A stretch of DNA of 38,331 bases from Bacillota bacterium. GTDB lineage: Bacteria; Bacillota_I; Bacilli_A; RF39; UBA660. Below are positions 1-8,328 of this stretch, one piece after another; position 1 is the stretch's first letter; every line of letters starts with the position of its first letter. The notes beneath the pieces were generated by a model, which saw only the letters and a list, made by a program, of their open reading frames with translations, did not search any database and was not told where the DNA came from. The position numbers and the translations under genes were made by a program. Location of the stretch: assembly GCA_023430885.1 (NCBI GenBank), contig JAEYYH010000001.1, forward strand, positions 1-38,331, read 5' to 3'.

Positions 1-10
1 GTGCGCGCTA

Positions 11-358
11 ATGGCGGGGATCTACCAGACATTCGCTGACGCAGCTTCCCAGCTGCTCACCGGGCCGCTCGGCGGCAAGGGCAAGCTCCGTCGCAAGAGC
101 GGTGGCGGCTACGACGACAACGGCGACCCCGTTCCTGTGTCGCAGCGTGACATTCCCGTTGGTTGCGTCGTGAAGGACAAGGCGATCTGGAATGCCGGCG
201 CATACATGGGCAGCAAGCTCGTGGCGGTGCTCGACAACCGCGTTGCACCACTTCCAGACGACGAACTGACCGTCGGCACGAGCACCTACACCATCGTGCA
301 GGTCACGCCGAAAGCGCCAACCGGCATCGTCATCAGCTACGAAGTGGAGCTACGCTGA
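11..358 (+). CDS. Head-tail connector / head-closure-like protein
   Basis: A 115-aa protein at the head-tail joint. The start overlaps a TAA at 9-11 in TAATG arrangement, so an upstream gene probably ends there, mostly outside the window. The predicted fold is beta-rich with a C-terminal stretch (VGTSTYTIVQVTPKAPTG) typical of small phage neck proteins that sit between the portal/adaptor and the tail. No catalytic motif is visible. Its place directly before an HK97 gp10-like protein and a tail terminator matches the canonical siphophage order. The role is inferred from position and size more than from a recognised motif. Confidence 0.6.
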   Translation: MAGIYQTFADAASQLLTGPLGGKGKLRRKSGGGYDDNGDPVPVSQRDIPVGCVVKDKAIWNAGAYMGSKLVAVLDNRVAPLPDDELTVGTSTYTIVQVTPKAPTGIVISYEVELR

Positions 359-759
359 TGGCGCGCTCCCGTATTGGTGATCTGGGCGGCGTGGTGAAGA
401 GTCTCGCCGCTGCCAAGCGTAAGGCCATCGCAGACGCAGAGCGCGTCGTCCGCAGGACGGCGAGCGACATTCTTGATGGCGTGATCGATGGCACGCCAGA
501 AGATACCAGCGTCACGATCGGTGATTGGCAGGTTGGCGTGAACAGCACGCCCTCAGGCAGGCTCGACACGCCTGATCCCGGCGGTGCAGCCACGAAGGTG
601 CGAGGTCAGGCAACAATCCTGACCGGCGGCATCGGTGACAAGATCAACATCGTGAACAATCAGGAGCACGTCGACGGACTGAACGCCGGCAACGCCGTCA
701 GAAAGCCAGCCGGCTGGATCGAAGCCGCGATCGACAACGCTACGCGGAGGCGACCATGA
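358..759 (+). CDS. HK97 gp10-like neck/tail-completion protein
   Basis: The 133-aa product starts at an ATG overlapping the upstream TGA (TGATG), so I discard the longer in-frame extension that lies inside the previous gene. The N-terminal half is a basic helix (SLAAAKRKAIADAERVVRRT) and the C-terminal part has a Gly-rich loop ending in IEAAIDNATRRRP. This pattern and length fit the HK97-gp10-like family, which attaches the tail tube to the head connector. It also overlaps the next gene by 4 bases, giving a tight translationally coupled block with its neighbours. Confidence 0.6.
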   Translation: MARSRIGDLGGVVKSLAAAKRKAIADAERVVRRTASDILDGVIDGTPEDTSVTIGDWQVGVNSTPSGRLDTPDPGGAATKVRGQATILTGGIGDKINIVNNQEHVDGLNAGNAVRKPAGWIEAAIDNATRRRP

Positions 760-1184
760 CCGGACACAGCACAGACATTGATGCGCTCAGGAAGCGCGCT
801 GCAACGGGCTGGAAGGCTCTCGGCGCTCCTGTTCCCATTCTCTACGACAATGCCCGCGCGGACGAGAAAGTGCCGCCGTCTTTCGTGCGCCTCTCCGTCC
901 GCCCAAGCCGTGAAGAGCAGCGCAGCCTTGGCAACGAGCGTGTCCGTGTGAAGCGCGAAGGCCGGGTGTGGCTTCAGGTCGCTATTCCGAAGGGCAACCC
1001 TGATAGTGAGGCATGGGCGCTGGTCGATAAGGCAAAGGCGCTTTTTGTCCGATGGCAGTCAGCTGACTTCAACTTGCGAGGCTGGGAAGCTGAAACGAAA
1101 GTGGTCGAAGATATCAAGCACTACATCGTTTCGGTGAGCATCCGATATACGAGCGAGCGAACCGAAGTTAACTCCATCCTTTAG
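756..1184 (+). CDS. Tail terminator protein (DUF4128/gpU-like)
   Basis: A 142-aa protein beginning four bases inside the previous gene (ATGA). It carries the motif pattern of small tail terminators that cap the tail tube and bind the neck: an N-terminal helix, then PPSFVRLSV, a mid-protein strand GRVWLQVAIPKG, and a C-terminal strand IVSVSIRYTSER. In lambda-like phages this gene comes just before the major tail protein. Here that adjacency is broken by a minus-strand gene, and the two stop codons overlap (TTAG at 1181-1184). Confidence 0.6.
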   Translation: MTGHSTDIDALRKRAATGWKALGAPVPILYDNARADEKVPPSFVRLSVRPSREEQRSLGNERVRVKREGRVWLQVAIPKGNPDSEAWALVDKAKALFVRWQSADFNLRGWEAETKVVEDIKHYIVSVSIRYTSERTEVNSIL

Positions 1185-1846
1185 TCATACTCTTCAAGCA
1201 ACCTATCGCGGTGCTGAAGGAGATCGCGGTATCGAGCGCGAAACTGCTCCTCTTCGTCACCATGAAGCGGCGTTCGATCGAGCGAAAATGTGTTGCCCCT
1301 GATCACGTCAAGGATCCGAAACTCGTCTGGCGGAATCGTGGGAAGGGCTGCACTTAACAACCACAGGCTAAACCGCGCCGCCTCTTCTGTTAACACAGGA
1401 TCCAGCGAGAAGTATGGATAAACGGCGTGCTCTGCATCTAGCCCATCCCGCACGGAGAGGATGTTATCGACCTTCACCGTTGCATCTAGGCCTGGGAACT
1501 GGAAATGTGTCTTGAGAGCCTGGCCCTGCCGAAAGGGTTCGTTGGTCCAACGCCGGCGCTCATTCCACCATAATAAAAACCCGTCACGAAGCTGCGGGTA
1601 GAGGTTTGCTCGGCGATCGTTGCCGTCGATCCGCGCGGCGACGTCCCGGTGTAGATCGCCATAACCGAACACATGGTTCTTCGCGTCTGCCCAAAATGGA
1701 GCGTAGAAGTCTCCGCCACCGCTACCTTCGCCGCGCTCACGCGCGCGTTCATCTCGTATGTCCTTGCGGATTTCACCCTGCCGGCCACCTTGCGGCAAAA
1801 ACAGGATTTTGATTAACTTGCGAAGGTGAATTCTATCAAGTGCCAT
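1181..1846 (-). CDS. Antisense accessory (moron-like) protein of unknown function
   Basis: A 221-aa protein coded against the tail operon, wedged between tail terminator and tail tube genes. The start has an excellent Shine-Dalgarno (AAGGAGGAT) a few bases upstream. It is soluble, with no signal peptide or membrane segment. It is rich in aromatic and charged residues (FYAPFWADAKNHVFGYGD, LLWWNERRRW) and has a C-terminal charged helix (EEEQFRARYRDLLQHRD). I do not recognise the family. Opposite orientation, exact fit between two tail genes and a four-base overlap of stops are typical of morons expressed from the prophage, often for superinfection exclusion or host fitness, but that role is inferred from position only. 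Confidence 0.75.
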   Translation of the reverse strand: MALDRIHLRKLIKILFLPQGGRQGEIRKDIRDERARERGEGSGGGDFYAPFWADAKNHVFGYGDLHRDVAARIDGNDRRANLYPQLRDGFLLWWNERRRWTNEPFRQGQALKTHFQFPGLDATVKVDNILSVRDGLDAEHAVYPYFSLDPVLTEEAARFSLWLLSAALPTIPPDEFRILDVIRGNTFSLDRTPLHGDEEEQFRARYRDLLQHRDRLLEEYD

Positions 1847-1957
1847 AGATCCTCCTTAATCAGGATATGGCCAGCAAATTCGTTAGTAAACCGTCTATTT
1901 CAAGCAACTACAAAAACAGTCTGAACGCGATACCAGGTCTAGCTGCGACCTGCCCGA

Positions 1958-2007
1958 CTAAATAGCTTGAGGCCATTCTGCGGCCCGTAGCTTTTTAGGA
2001 GGCCGCA
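1958..2007 (+). promoter_or_regulatory. Leader element with CTAAATA box before tail tube gene
   Basis: CTAAATA at 1958-1964 is followed by two mutually exclusive pairings. One pairs AGCT (1964-1967) with AGCT (1989-1992) around GGCC (1971-1974)/GGCC (1982-1985). The other is a 7-bp stem TGCGGCC (1979-1985)/GGCCGCA (2001-2007) that ends right at the start codon and holds the AGGAG Shine-Dalgarno partly in its loop. The box recurs before other transcription units in the window. Function as promoter or RNA switch is inferred. Confidence 0.55.
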
Positions 2008-2946
2008 ATGGCAATTAACCCATCTGATACTGAATTCGCGATTGCGGTCGGAACGGCAGACACCGTTACTCCTACCGCTCCCGCTTTCAAGCGTCTCGAA
2101 ACCATCGTTGGTTCGAACCTGAACGCAACTGCCGATCCCATCGAGAGCCAGACCCGCCGCAAGGGCCGCACGAACGCTGGCCAGCGTCTCGTCAACCCTC
2201 GCGTCGAAGGCACGCTAAACACCGAATTTGTTGCCGGCGATGCCGCAACCGAACTGCTTCTGGAAAGCGCGTTCTCGGGCAAGTTCGATGAGGACGGCTT
2301 GCTCAAGGCCGGCACCACTGAGACCCACCTGTTCGTTGAGCGCAAGTGGCAGGACGGCACGAACAGCATGTTCACCCGCTACGCAGGCTGCATGGTTTCG
2401 GAGCTTGCCCTGAACGCTGAGTTCGGCGGCATCGTCACCGCAGACTTCACGGTGCTCGGCCTTGGTCGTCTTGCACCTGCTACCACGGCAATCGCTGGCG
2501 CCACCTACGCAGACGCTTCCACGGCTGAGAAGCTGGCTGGTCCTGACGTGAAGAACATCACGATCGAGGGCCTGGGCGAAGTGGATTACTCGACGCTCGC
2601 GCTGACTGTCTCGCAGGCGCGCGAGACGCAGGGCAAGCTAGGCTCGGCATTTGCGCGCGGCATCGGCACCAGCGGCAAGACCGTTGAACTGGCCGTCTCG
2701 CTTTACCGCAAGGACTTCGGCCCTGAGAACCTGATCCAGAACGGCATCGAGAATCCAGCCGTTTCGATCTCCTTCGATATGGTTTTCGACGGCGCCGGCT
2801 ACAGGGTTATCATCCCTGCCGCTCAGCCATCCTTCCCTGAAGACGCTGAAGAGGGCGCAAACCAGATGGTCAACGTGACCTTCGCGCCAATCGGTGATGC
2901 AGAGAGCGGCACTGATATCATGATCCAGAGGCTTCCAGTAGCCTAA
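2008..2946 (+). CDS. Major tail tube protein
   Basis: A 312-aa structural protein that polymerises around the tape measure to form the tail tube. The N-terminus (MAINPSDTEFAIAVGT) and the RLETIVGSNLNATADPIESQ segment resemble siphophage tail tube proteins of the TTP_44 type. These have a conserved N-terminal loop and a beta-sandwich core. A second domain follows after about residue 190 (ITIEGLGEVDYSTLAL...). The gene has its own leader and a strong terminator-like hairpin 20 bp downstream, so it is probably expressed as a separate, highly produced transcript, as expected for the most abundant tail protein. Confidence 0.8.
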   Translation: MAINPSDTEFAIAVGTADTVTPTAPAFKRLETIVGSNLNATADPIESQTRRKGRTNAGQRLVNPRVEGTLNTEFVAGDAATELLLESAFSGKFDEDGLLKAGTTETHLFVERKWQDGTNSMFTRYAGCMVSELALNAEFGGIVTADFTVLGLGRLAPATTAIAGATYADASTAEKLAGPDVKNITIEGLGEVDYSTLALTVSQARETQGKLGSAFARGIGTSGKTVELAVSLYRKDFGPENLIQNGIENPAVSISFDMVFDGAGYRVIIPAAQPSFPEDAEEGANQMVNVTFAPIGDAESGTDIMIQRLPVA

Positions 2947-2965
2947 GCTACCTCTAGTCTTTGGC

Positions 2966-2999
2966 AAGGGGTTGGTGGTTTCGGGTCCACCAACCCCTT
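2966..2999 (+). terminator. Strong hairpin after tail tube gene
   Basis: A perfect 13-bp stem (AAGGGGTTGGTGG / CCACCAACCCCTT) with an 8-nt loop lies 20 bp after the tail tube stop codon. There is no long T-tract afterwards, so it may act as an mRNA 3' stabiliser or a weak intrinsic terminator. Confidence 0.65.
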
Positions 3000-3006
3000 C
3001 GTCATG

Positions 3007-3055
3007 CCTCGAATAAATACACGGCAGCGAGGAACGCTGCCTCAAAACCCGAGGT
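3007..3055 (+). promoter_or_regulatory. Leader element with ATAAATA box before tail chaperone
   Basis: The outer stem is CCTCG (3007-3011) with CGAGG (3050-3054). Inside it lie ATAAATA (3013-3019) and an inner 7-bp hairpin GGCAGCG (3023-3029)/CGCTGCC (3035-3041). The closing arm merges into the Shine-Dalgarno GAGGTGA, 8 bases before the ATG at 3062. This is one of the clearest copies of the recurring element. Confidence 0.6.
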
Positions 3056-3061
3056 GATTAC

Positions 3062-3490
3062 ATGGAGTTTGATTTCGACCTTCCCGAGACTGTTGACGAG
3101 ACCCGCGAGATTGAGGTCCGCAAGGATGGCAAGTGCTATGGTGTGTTTCAGGTCAAGCACCAGTTCGTCGGATCGCCAGACTGGCTGATCGACTACAAGC
3201 GCCACACGGCTAAGCTGAGCCGTCGCGAGCGTGACCGCATCGATGATCCGCAGACCGCAGACGATATCCAGCTGCGCCGCGATATCCTGATCAGCTTCTT
3301 TGTTGATAAGTTCGTCACGGACAGCAAGGCGATCCCGCTGAAGGCCGGCGAGTGGAAGCATTCGAAGAAGGCGCTCGTCGCCTACCTGTCGAACCCGCAG
3401 GCTATGTTCGTCTATGAAGAACTGTCCGAGTTTTCGGCAGACGCAGCAAACTACCGTGCCGCTGACGTGAAGGGCGCCGAAAAAAAGTAA
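3062..3490 (+). CDS. Tail assembly chaperone, short form (gpG-like)
   Basis: A 142-aa cytoplasmic chaperone equivalent in position to lambda gpG. It sits between tail tube and tape measure genes, where such proteins coat the tape measure during tail assembly. It is acidic at the N-terminus (EFDFDLPETVDETREIEV) and ends GAEKK immediately after a run of seven A. The start has a Shine-Dalgarno (GAGGTGA) inside the leader structure. The short form ends at TAA 3488-3490. A -1 frameshift on the A-run produces the longer partner described separately. Confidence 0.75.
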   Translation: MEFDFDLPETVDETREIEVRKDGKCYGVFQVKHQFVGSPDWLIDYKRHTAKLSRRERDRIDDPQTADDIQLRRDILISFFVDKFVTDSKAIPLKAGEWKHSKKALVAYLSNPQAMFVYEELSEFSADAANYRAADVKGAEKK

Positions 3491-3840
3491 CCGACTACCT
3501 GCGTTGGCAGCTGAGCTTCAACCCCGGTGAACTTGAAAAGCTGGAGAAGGAAGCTGCCAACGCCCGCAAAGCCGGCAAGCTAGATCACGGCTCTATCGAG
3601 CGTCTCGCTGGTGCTCCCAAGCTCGGCATCGAGCACGACTTCTACATCGAAGCCTTCCGCACCATCGCAAGCGATCGGCCCGTCAGCATGGGCGCTGGTC
3701 GGATCGGATGGAGCATGGTCGTTAGATACGGCCAGTTCTACAGCCTTACAAAGCGCGAGATAGAAGAGCTTTGGTATATCATCAAAGCAATGGACGAGAT
3801 CGTCCTATCCAGCAGTCCTGGCAGCAGCCCCGCTAAATAA
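3062..3840 (+). CDS. Tail assembly chaperone, -1 frameshift product (gpGT-like)
   Basis: The zero frame ends at 3490, but the -1 frame is open from the A-run to TAA at 3838-3840. It adds 117 residues beginning VTDYLRWQLSFNPGELEKLE, giving about 259 aa. Length, position between tail tube and tape measure, and an A AAA AAG slippery heptamer at 3481-3487 match the conserved G/GT programmed frameshift of long-tailed phages. No separate good start exists for the second part. In lambda the T part contacts the tail tube protein while the G part binds the tape measure; the same division is inferred here. Confidence 0.8.
3481..3487 (+). other. -1 ribosomal frameshift slippery site A AAA AAG
   Basis: A canonical dnaX-type heptamer in the correct zero-frame phase (A|AAA|AAG), directly followed by the TAA stop of the short chaperone. 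Slipping back one base continues with GTA ACC GAC and keeps the 117-codon extension open. Confidence 0.85.
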
Positions 3841-3862
3841 GTGGTCGTCCACTTACGCGGAG
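3830..3862 (+). promoter_or_regulatory. Leader element with CTAAATA box before tape measure gene
   Basis: The outer stem is CCGC (3830-3833)/GCGG (3857-3860). CTAAATA lies at 3833-3839 and overlaps the stop codon of the frameshifted chaperone. The inner 7-bp hairpin is TAAGTGG (3838-3844)/CCACTTA (3849-3855) with loop TCGT. The closing arm runs into a GGAG Shine-Dalgarno. Confidence 0.6.
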
Positions 3863-3875
3863 CTTTGCCTACACG

Positions 3876-6800
3876 ATGTCTGACACAACTGTCCGCATTA
3901 TCATCGACGCCAGTCAGGCGCGCCGTGGTGGCTCCCAAGCAGAACAAGCACTTGATCGAGTTGGAGCCGCGACCCGCCGCCTAGATGGCGCCCTTGGTAG
4001 GACGACAGTCAATGTCACGACATTCGGACGCAGCCTTGCCGGCCTGAAAGGTGCTGGCGCTGCTCTCATCCTTGCGGACCTGACGCGCCGTGCCGGCGAA
4101 GCCGCCGACGCCTTCGCCCTCATGGATGCCAAGCTGAAGGTCTCCACGAAGAATTGGGGTGATCAGGCCCGCGCGCAGGAAGATGTGATGCGTATCTCGC
4201 GCGCCACCCGCAGCGAACTCACCAGCACGGCTACGCTTTACGGCAAACTCGCCACCACATCGAAGACGCTCAATGCGTCACAGGCCCAGGTTGCCACCGC
4301 AACCGAGACCGTCACCAAGGCCCTGAAAGTATCAGGTGCGTCCGCTGGCGAAACCGCATCCACCGTTCTGCAGCTGGGTCAGGCACTCGCATCGGGCCGC
4401 TTGAATGGCGACGAATTCCGATCCCTGGCTGAAAACGCGCCGCGCCTCATGAAGCTGATCGCGGACAGCATGAACGTGCCCATTGGTGCGCTGAAGAAGC
4501 TCGCCAGTGAAGGTCAGCTGACCAGCGACAAACTCGTCCGTGCCTTCACCGACACGCGCTACCTCAAGGAGCTTGAGGAAGAATATAAGCTGATGCCGAA
4601 GACGTTCGGCGACGCCATGACCGCCGTCGAGAACCTAGCGACGGTGACGTTCGGCGCGTTCAATCAGGGCGGTCAGTTCAGCCAGGCGCTTTACGACTTC
4701 GCGGATCAGGGCAGCGAGAACATGGCGTCGATCATGGATCGCGCCAATGAGCTTGGCGGTGATATCCGCGACACGTTCGCCGGCCTCTACAACGCATTTC
4801 AGCCGCTACAGGATGGCGGCATCAACGCCGCCGATGAGATTTCCAAGCGATGGAAGGGCCTGCGCGATGAGATCGCGGACGTGCTCGGCCTCGTGGACAA
4901 CATCCGCAATTTCGGTCGCGGCTATAGCCTGCTCGGCGGTGAAGGCAGCGGCGCAGCCATCGAGCTAAGCGGCTTGAATGGGCTGAAGGAAGCGCCGGCC
5001 AGCAACATGAAGGGCAACTTCCTTCAGGGCCACACGCAGAGCCGTATCGCCCGCGCACGCCAGCGCCTCAACGCTGAGCTTCGCGACCGCATGGGTGATG
5101 CGAACTTCAATCCGTCGAACTGGACGGAACAGCAATACCGCGCCGCTCTCGCCAAGTATCCCAAGAAGGCACCGCTATCCGGCGGCACTGGCGTTCTTCG
5201 CACACCACCCGGCACCAGCAAGTCTGGCGGCAGCGGCAGCGGCAGCAGTCGCATGGACGTGGACACGATCATGAACTCGATCGGTGCCCGCGTGACCAGC
5301 GGCTACCGATCCTACGAACATAACAAGCGCGTCGGTGGCCAGGAGAACAGCTATCACCTGACCGGCAACGCCCGCGATATCGCGAAGACCCCCGGCATGA
5401 CGCTGGACAAGATCGTGTCGGCGCTCCGCAAGCAGGGTTACGACGTGGTCGAGAAGCTCGATGAGGGCGACCACTTCCACGTCGCTTGGAAGGGCAAGGG
5501 CGACAAAAGCCGCAGCGACAGCGAGAAGGAAGCCGATCGTGCGCGCAAGGAAGCGCAGCGCGATGCTGAGCGCCGCTTGGAGCAGGAGGCGCAGCTATTC
5601 ACCCAGATGGATGAGCAGCTGACCCTTTCCAAGCTGATGCCGGTCGAAGCCGAGAAGATGGCCGCGCAGCTGGAGCTTCAGCGCATTCGCGGCAAGGAAA
5701 TCAGCGATGACGACAGGAAGCGCATCGATGCGCTCATGGATCAGACGCGCGCTGCCCAGCTGCTCACCGACATGCGCGCCGCCAACGACAACGGCGCTGC
5801 CGAGCTAAAGCACCAGAAGGCCATGCTGAGCATGACCGACAAGGAAGCGGCGATGGCTGAAGCCGCATGGGAATTTGAAAGCCGTGCCCTGGCCGAGAAG
5901 GTCGATATCTCCGGTGCCCTGTTCGAAGAGCAGCTGAAGATGGTGAAGGCTCGCGCAGGCGAGACCCATGAAATCCAGCGCCAGAACAGGATGCTGAAGG
6001 ACCGCGACACGCTGCTCAGCCAGTATAGCCCGGCCGAAGCCGAGCGTCAGCAGCGCGAGCAGTTCGACTTCGATCGCGCCCGTCTTGGCGTCCTGCGTGG
6101 CAAGAGCGTTGCCGACGGCGGGATCACGGAAGAGCAGTATCGCCGCGCAATGGACGGCATCGACCGCGCATCAGCGGAGATCGCCGCCGGCTGGCAGCGC
6201 GAGTTCGCCGGCAGGATCAGCAATTTCGGTGGTCAGCTGGGCGAGGTATTTGACGGCGTAGAAGGCAAGTTCGGCAACGCCATGGCCAGCTTGGCGCGCG
6301 GCATCGAAGGCGCTGGCGGTCTGCTCGATGGTCTAGCGGCAGCGGCCACCGGCAAGTTCTCCGGTCTGGGTCCGATCGGCGGCCTGATCGACATTCTGGG
6401 CAACAACCGCGACGGCACCAGCAACGCGCTGGGCAAGGCGGCGGCTGAGGCGTCGAAGAAGACGCTCGACCAGCTGCTCGGCACCAATGGTTCGACCAGC
6501 GCCTTCAGGAATCCGCTCAACTCGCTCAGCAAGGGCTTTGAGGGCTTCAAGGGCGACATGAAGAACCTGTTCGGCAAGGGCGGCGACTTCACGAAGGGTC
6601 TCGGCTCCATGCTGGGCAAGGCCGGTGCCGGCGCAGGTATCGGCGGCGTCACCAGCGACCTCGCTGGTGCGCTCGGCATCAAGCTCAACAAGACCGGTTC
6701 TCAGGTAGGCGGCGCGATCGGCGGCACCGTGCTTGGGCCGCTCGGCGCGGTTGGTGGCTCAATTCTGGGTGGCCTGTTCGGCAATCTCTTCAGCCGTCCT

Positions 6801-7937
6801 AAGTCGTCGTCGGCGACGTTCAGCATGGGCGATGACGGCTACCTAACGAGCAGCGGTCGCGGATCCAACAAGCAGCTGACCCAGATTGCCACCGGCGCAG
6901 CCAAGAGCGTGATGGGCGGACTTGAGCAGCTGGCGGAACAGCTGGGCGGATCGATCACCGGCACGCCGAACCTGACCATCGGCACATGGGACGGCAAGTG
7001 GCGTGTCGCGAACACGACCACCACGCGCGAGCTTCACAGCAATAACTTCGGTAAGTCCGTGCTGAAGGACTTCGGCAAGGACGGCGAGGCCGAGGCTATT
7101 GCATACGCGCTTCAGCTGGCGCTCAAGCAGGGCGTGCTTACGGGTATCTCGGACTTCTCGTCCCGTGTTCTCGCCGCAGCGCAGGACCTGAACCGCGCAG
7201 TCAATCTCGCAACGAAATATGAAACCATCGTCAAGGAACTGGCGATGATCGATGATCCGATTGGCACGCCGCTCAAGCAGCTGAACAAGGAGTTCGAGGC
7301 GCTTCGCAAGGAGATGACCGCGAACGGCGCTACGGCGGCCGAATTGGCCAACGTGGATCGCTATTACGCGCACCAGCGCAAGACGCTTCAGGATCAGCTT
7401 AACGAGCAGGCCAAGGACGCGCTCGCCGAACAGAAGCGCATGATGGAAGACCAGCTGTCGAGCCTGAAGTCGCTGCGCGAGAGGCTTATGGGTCCAGAGA
7501 GCGGCTTGTCGGGCAAGACGCGCCTCGATCGCGACTTCGCTGAATTCCGTAAGTTGGAAGGCGACATTCTCGCTGGCAAGTCCACCGACACCGCGAAGCT
7601 GTCGGAGCTTGGTAGCTCCATCTGGGACGTAGCACGCGAGCTTTACGGCACCGCTGGCCCGCTGGCGCAGAACATCAGAAACGAACTCCTGAAGAGCACT
7701 GATGCGGTCCAAGGTAAGGTAGAAAGCATCTACGCCTCTGGCGACGGCAATGCTGCCGTGGTTGCAGCCGTGGACAAGGGCAGTCAGCTACAGGCCGAAG
7801 CTATCAAGGAACAGCAGAAGGCGAACGCGCTCAACGAGCAAATTCTCGCCGAGCTACAGCGCGCAAACCAGCTGAACGACAACCAGCCTTACAGTCCTGT
7901 TTATGCTCGCAACGGCGTCCAAGCCAACACCGTGTAA
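3876..7937 (+). CDS. Tape measure protein with embedded M15 peptidase domain
   Basis: 1353 aa; its length sets tail length and it is injected ahead of the DNA. Residues about 70-240 form the conserved tape-measure domain (KLKVSTKNWGDQARAQ, QALASGRLNGDEFRSLAENA). A Ser/Gly linker near residues 448-458 leads into an M15-type metallopeptidase domain at about 460-550. There I see RSYEHNKRVGG, SYHLTGNARDI (His and Asp Zn ligands) and DEGDHFHVAWKG (third ligand), so it probably cleaves peptide bonds in murein during entry. Alpha-helical charged repeats follow. A glycine-zipper hydrophobic segment lies near 940-970 (GGAIGGTVLGPLGAVGG), possibly membrane-inserting, and the C-terminus is coiled coil. 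The start at 3876 has a GGAG Shine-Dalgarno about 15 bases upstream. Confidence 0.9.
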   Translation: MSDTTVRIIIDASQARRGGSQAEQALDRVGAATRRLDGALGRTTVNVTTFGRSLAGLKGAGAALILADLTRRAGEAADAFALMDAKLKVSTKNWGDQARAQEDVMRISRATRSELTSTATLYGKLATTSKTLNASQAQVATATETVTKALKVSGASAGETASTVLQLGQALASGRLNGDEFRSLAENAPRLMKLIADSMNVPIGALKKLASEGQLTSDKLVRAFTDTRYLKELEEEYKLMPKTFGDAMTAVENLATVTFGAFNQGGQFSQALYDFADQGSENMASIMDRANELGGDIRDTFAGLYNAFQPLQDGGINAADEISKRWKGLRDEIADVLGLVDNIRNFGRGYSLLGGEGSGAAIELSGLNGLKEAPASNMKGNFLQGHTQSRIARARQRLNAELRDRMGDANFNPSNWTEQQYRAALAKYPKKAPLSGGTGVLRTPPGTSKSGGSGSGSSRMDVDTIMNSIGARVTSGYRSYEHNKRVGGQENSYHLTGNARDIAKTPGMTLDKIVSALRKQGYDVVEKLDEGDHFHVAWKGKGDKSRSDSEKEADRARKEAQRDAERRLEQEAQLFTQMDEQLTLSKLMPVEAEKMAAQLELQRIRGKEISDDDRKRIDALMDQTRAAQLLTDMRAANDNGAAELKHQKAMLSMTDKEAAMAEAAWEFESRALAEKVDISGALFEEQLKMVKARAGETHEIQRQNRMLKDRDTLLSQYSPAEAERQQREQFDFDRARLGVLRGKSVADGGITEEQYRRAMDGIDRASAEIAAGWQREFAGRISNFGGQLGEVFDGVEGKFGNAMASLARGIEGAGGLLDGLAAAATGKFSGLGPIGGLIDILGNNRDGTSNALGKAAAEASKKTLDQLLGTNGSTSAFRNPLNSLSKGFEGFKGDMKNLFGKGGDFTKGLGSMLGKAGAGAGIGGVTSDLAGALGIKLNKTGSQVGGAIGGTVLGPLGAVGGSILGGLFGNLFSRPKSSSATFSMGDDGYLTSSGRGSNKQLTQIATGAAKSVMGGLEQLAEQLGGSITGTPNLTIGTWDGKWRVANTTTTRELHSNNFGKSVLKDFGKDGEAEAIAYALQLALKQGVLTGISDFSSRVLAAAQDLNRAVNLATKYETIVKELAMIDDPIGTPLKQLNKEFEALRKEMTANGATAAELANVDRYYAHQRKTLQDQLNEQAKDALAEQKRMMEDQLSSLKSLRERLMGPESGLSGKTRLDRDFAEFRKLEGDILAGKSTDTAKLSELGSSIWDVARELYGTAGPLAQNIRNELLKSTDAVQGKVESIYASGDGNAAVVAAVDKGSQLQAEAIKEQQKANALNEQILAELQRANQLNDNQPYSPVYARNGVQANTV

Positions 7938-7952
7938 ATACTGGCGGAGGTA
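7934..7952 (+). promoter_or_regulatory. GTAAATA box at end of tape measure gene
   Basis: GTAAATA at 7934-7940 overlaps the tape measure stop codon and precedes the Shine-Dalgarno GGAGG of the next gene. Only short pairing (CCG 7930-7932 with CGG 7944-7946) is visible, so this copy has the box but weak structure. Confidence 0.45.
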
Positions 7953-7956
7953 AGAC

Positions 7957-8328
7957 ATGGCCATCGATGCAGAACGCGGCAGCTTCGTCAAGGAGGAGTA
8001 TCGTTGGGAGATCAGCGAAGCTCTCGACGTGACGGCCATCCAGCCGAACGCGCGCAAGATCACGCTCCGCACCAATCTCGACCTAGTAGCCGCGAAGGCA
8101 CTCGCGGACGAGATTTTGGACGAGCACAAAGAGGTTGCCCAGGCATACCGGGTTATGGTCGCGGACGTGGATACGGTCACGATGGCAGACCTCACCGACA
8201 GCCCGCCCACGTTCTCCTGCGTGTTTCCCGATTGGCCTATTCAGTCCACCGACACGCTCCGCACCATCAGCATCGAGACGGATTACGGCTCCTTCACGCA
8301 GAACATCACCATCAAGGGGCCGCAATGA
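7957..8328 (+). CDS. Minor tail protein (distal tail region)
   Basis: A 123-aa protein right after the tape measure gene, with a strong GGAGG ribosome binding site. It is mostly beta (KITLRTNLDL, TISIETDYGSFTQNITI) and ends with ATGA overlap into the next gene. In lambda-like tail modules this position holds gpM/distal-tail-like proteins that connect tube to tip. I do not see a family-specific motif; the call rests on position, size and coupling. Confidence 0.55.
   Translation: MAIDAERGSFVKEEYRWEISEALDVTAIQPNARKITLRTNLDLVAAKALADEILDEHKEVAQAYRVMVADVDTVTMADLTDSPPTFSCVFPDWPIQSTDTLRTISIETDYGSFTQNITIKGPQ

Noticed and set aside
163..357. Long N-terminal extension of the second gene
   Set aside because: It is out of frame inside the first gene; the TGATG overlap at 356-360 gives the natural start.
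6843..7712. 289-codon minus-strand frame inside the tape measure gene
   Set aside because: Antisense shadow; Leu/Arg-rich with no motif or start signal.
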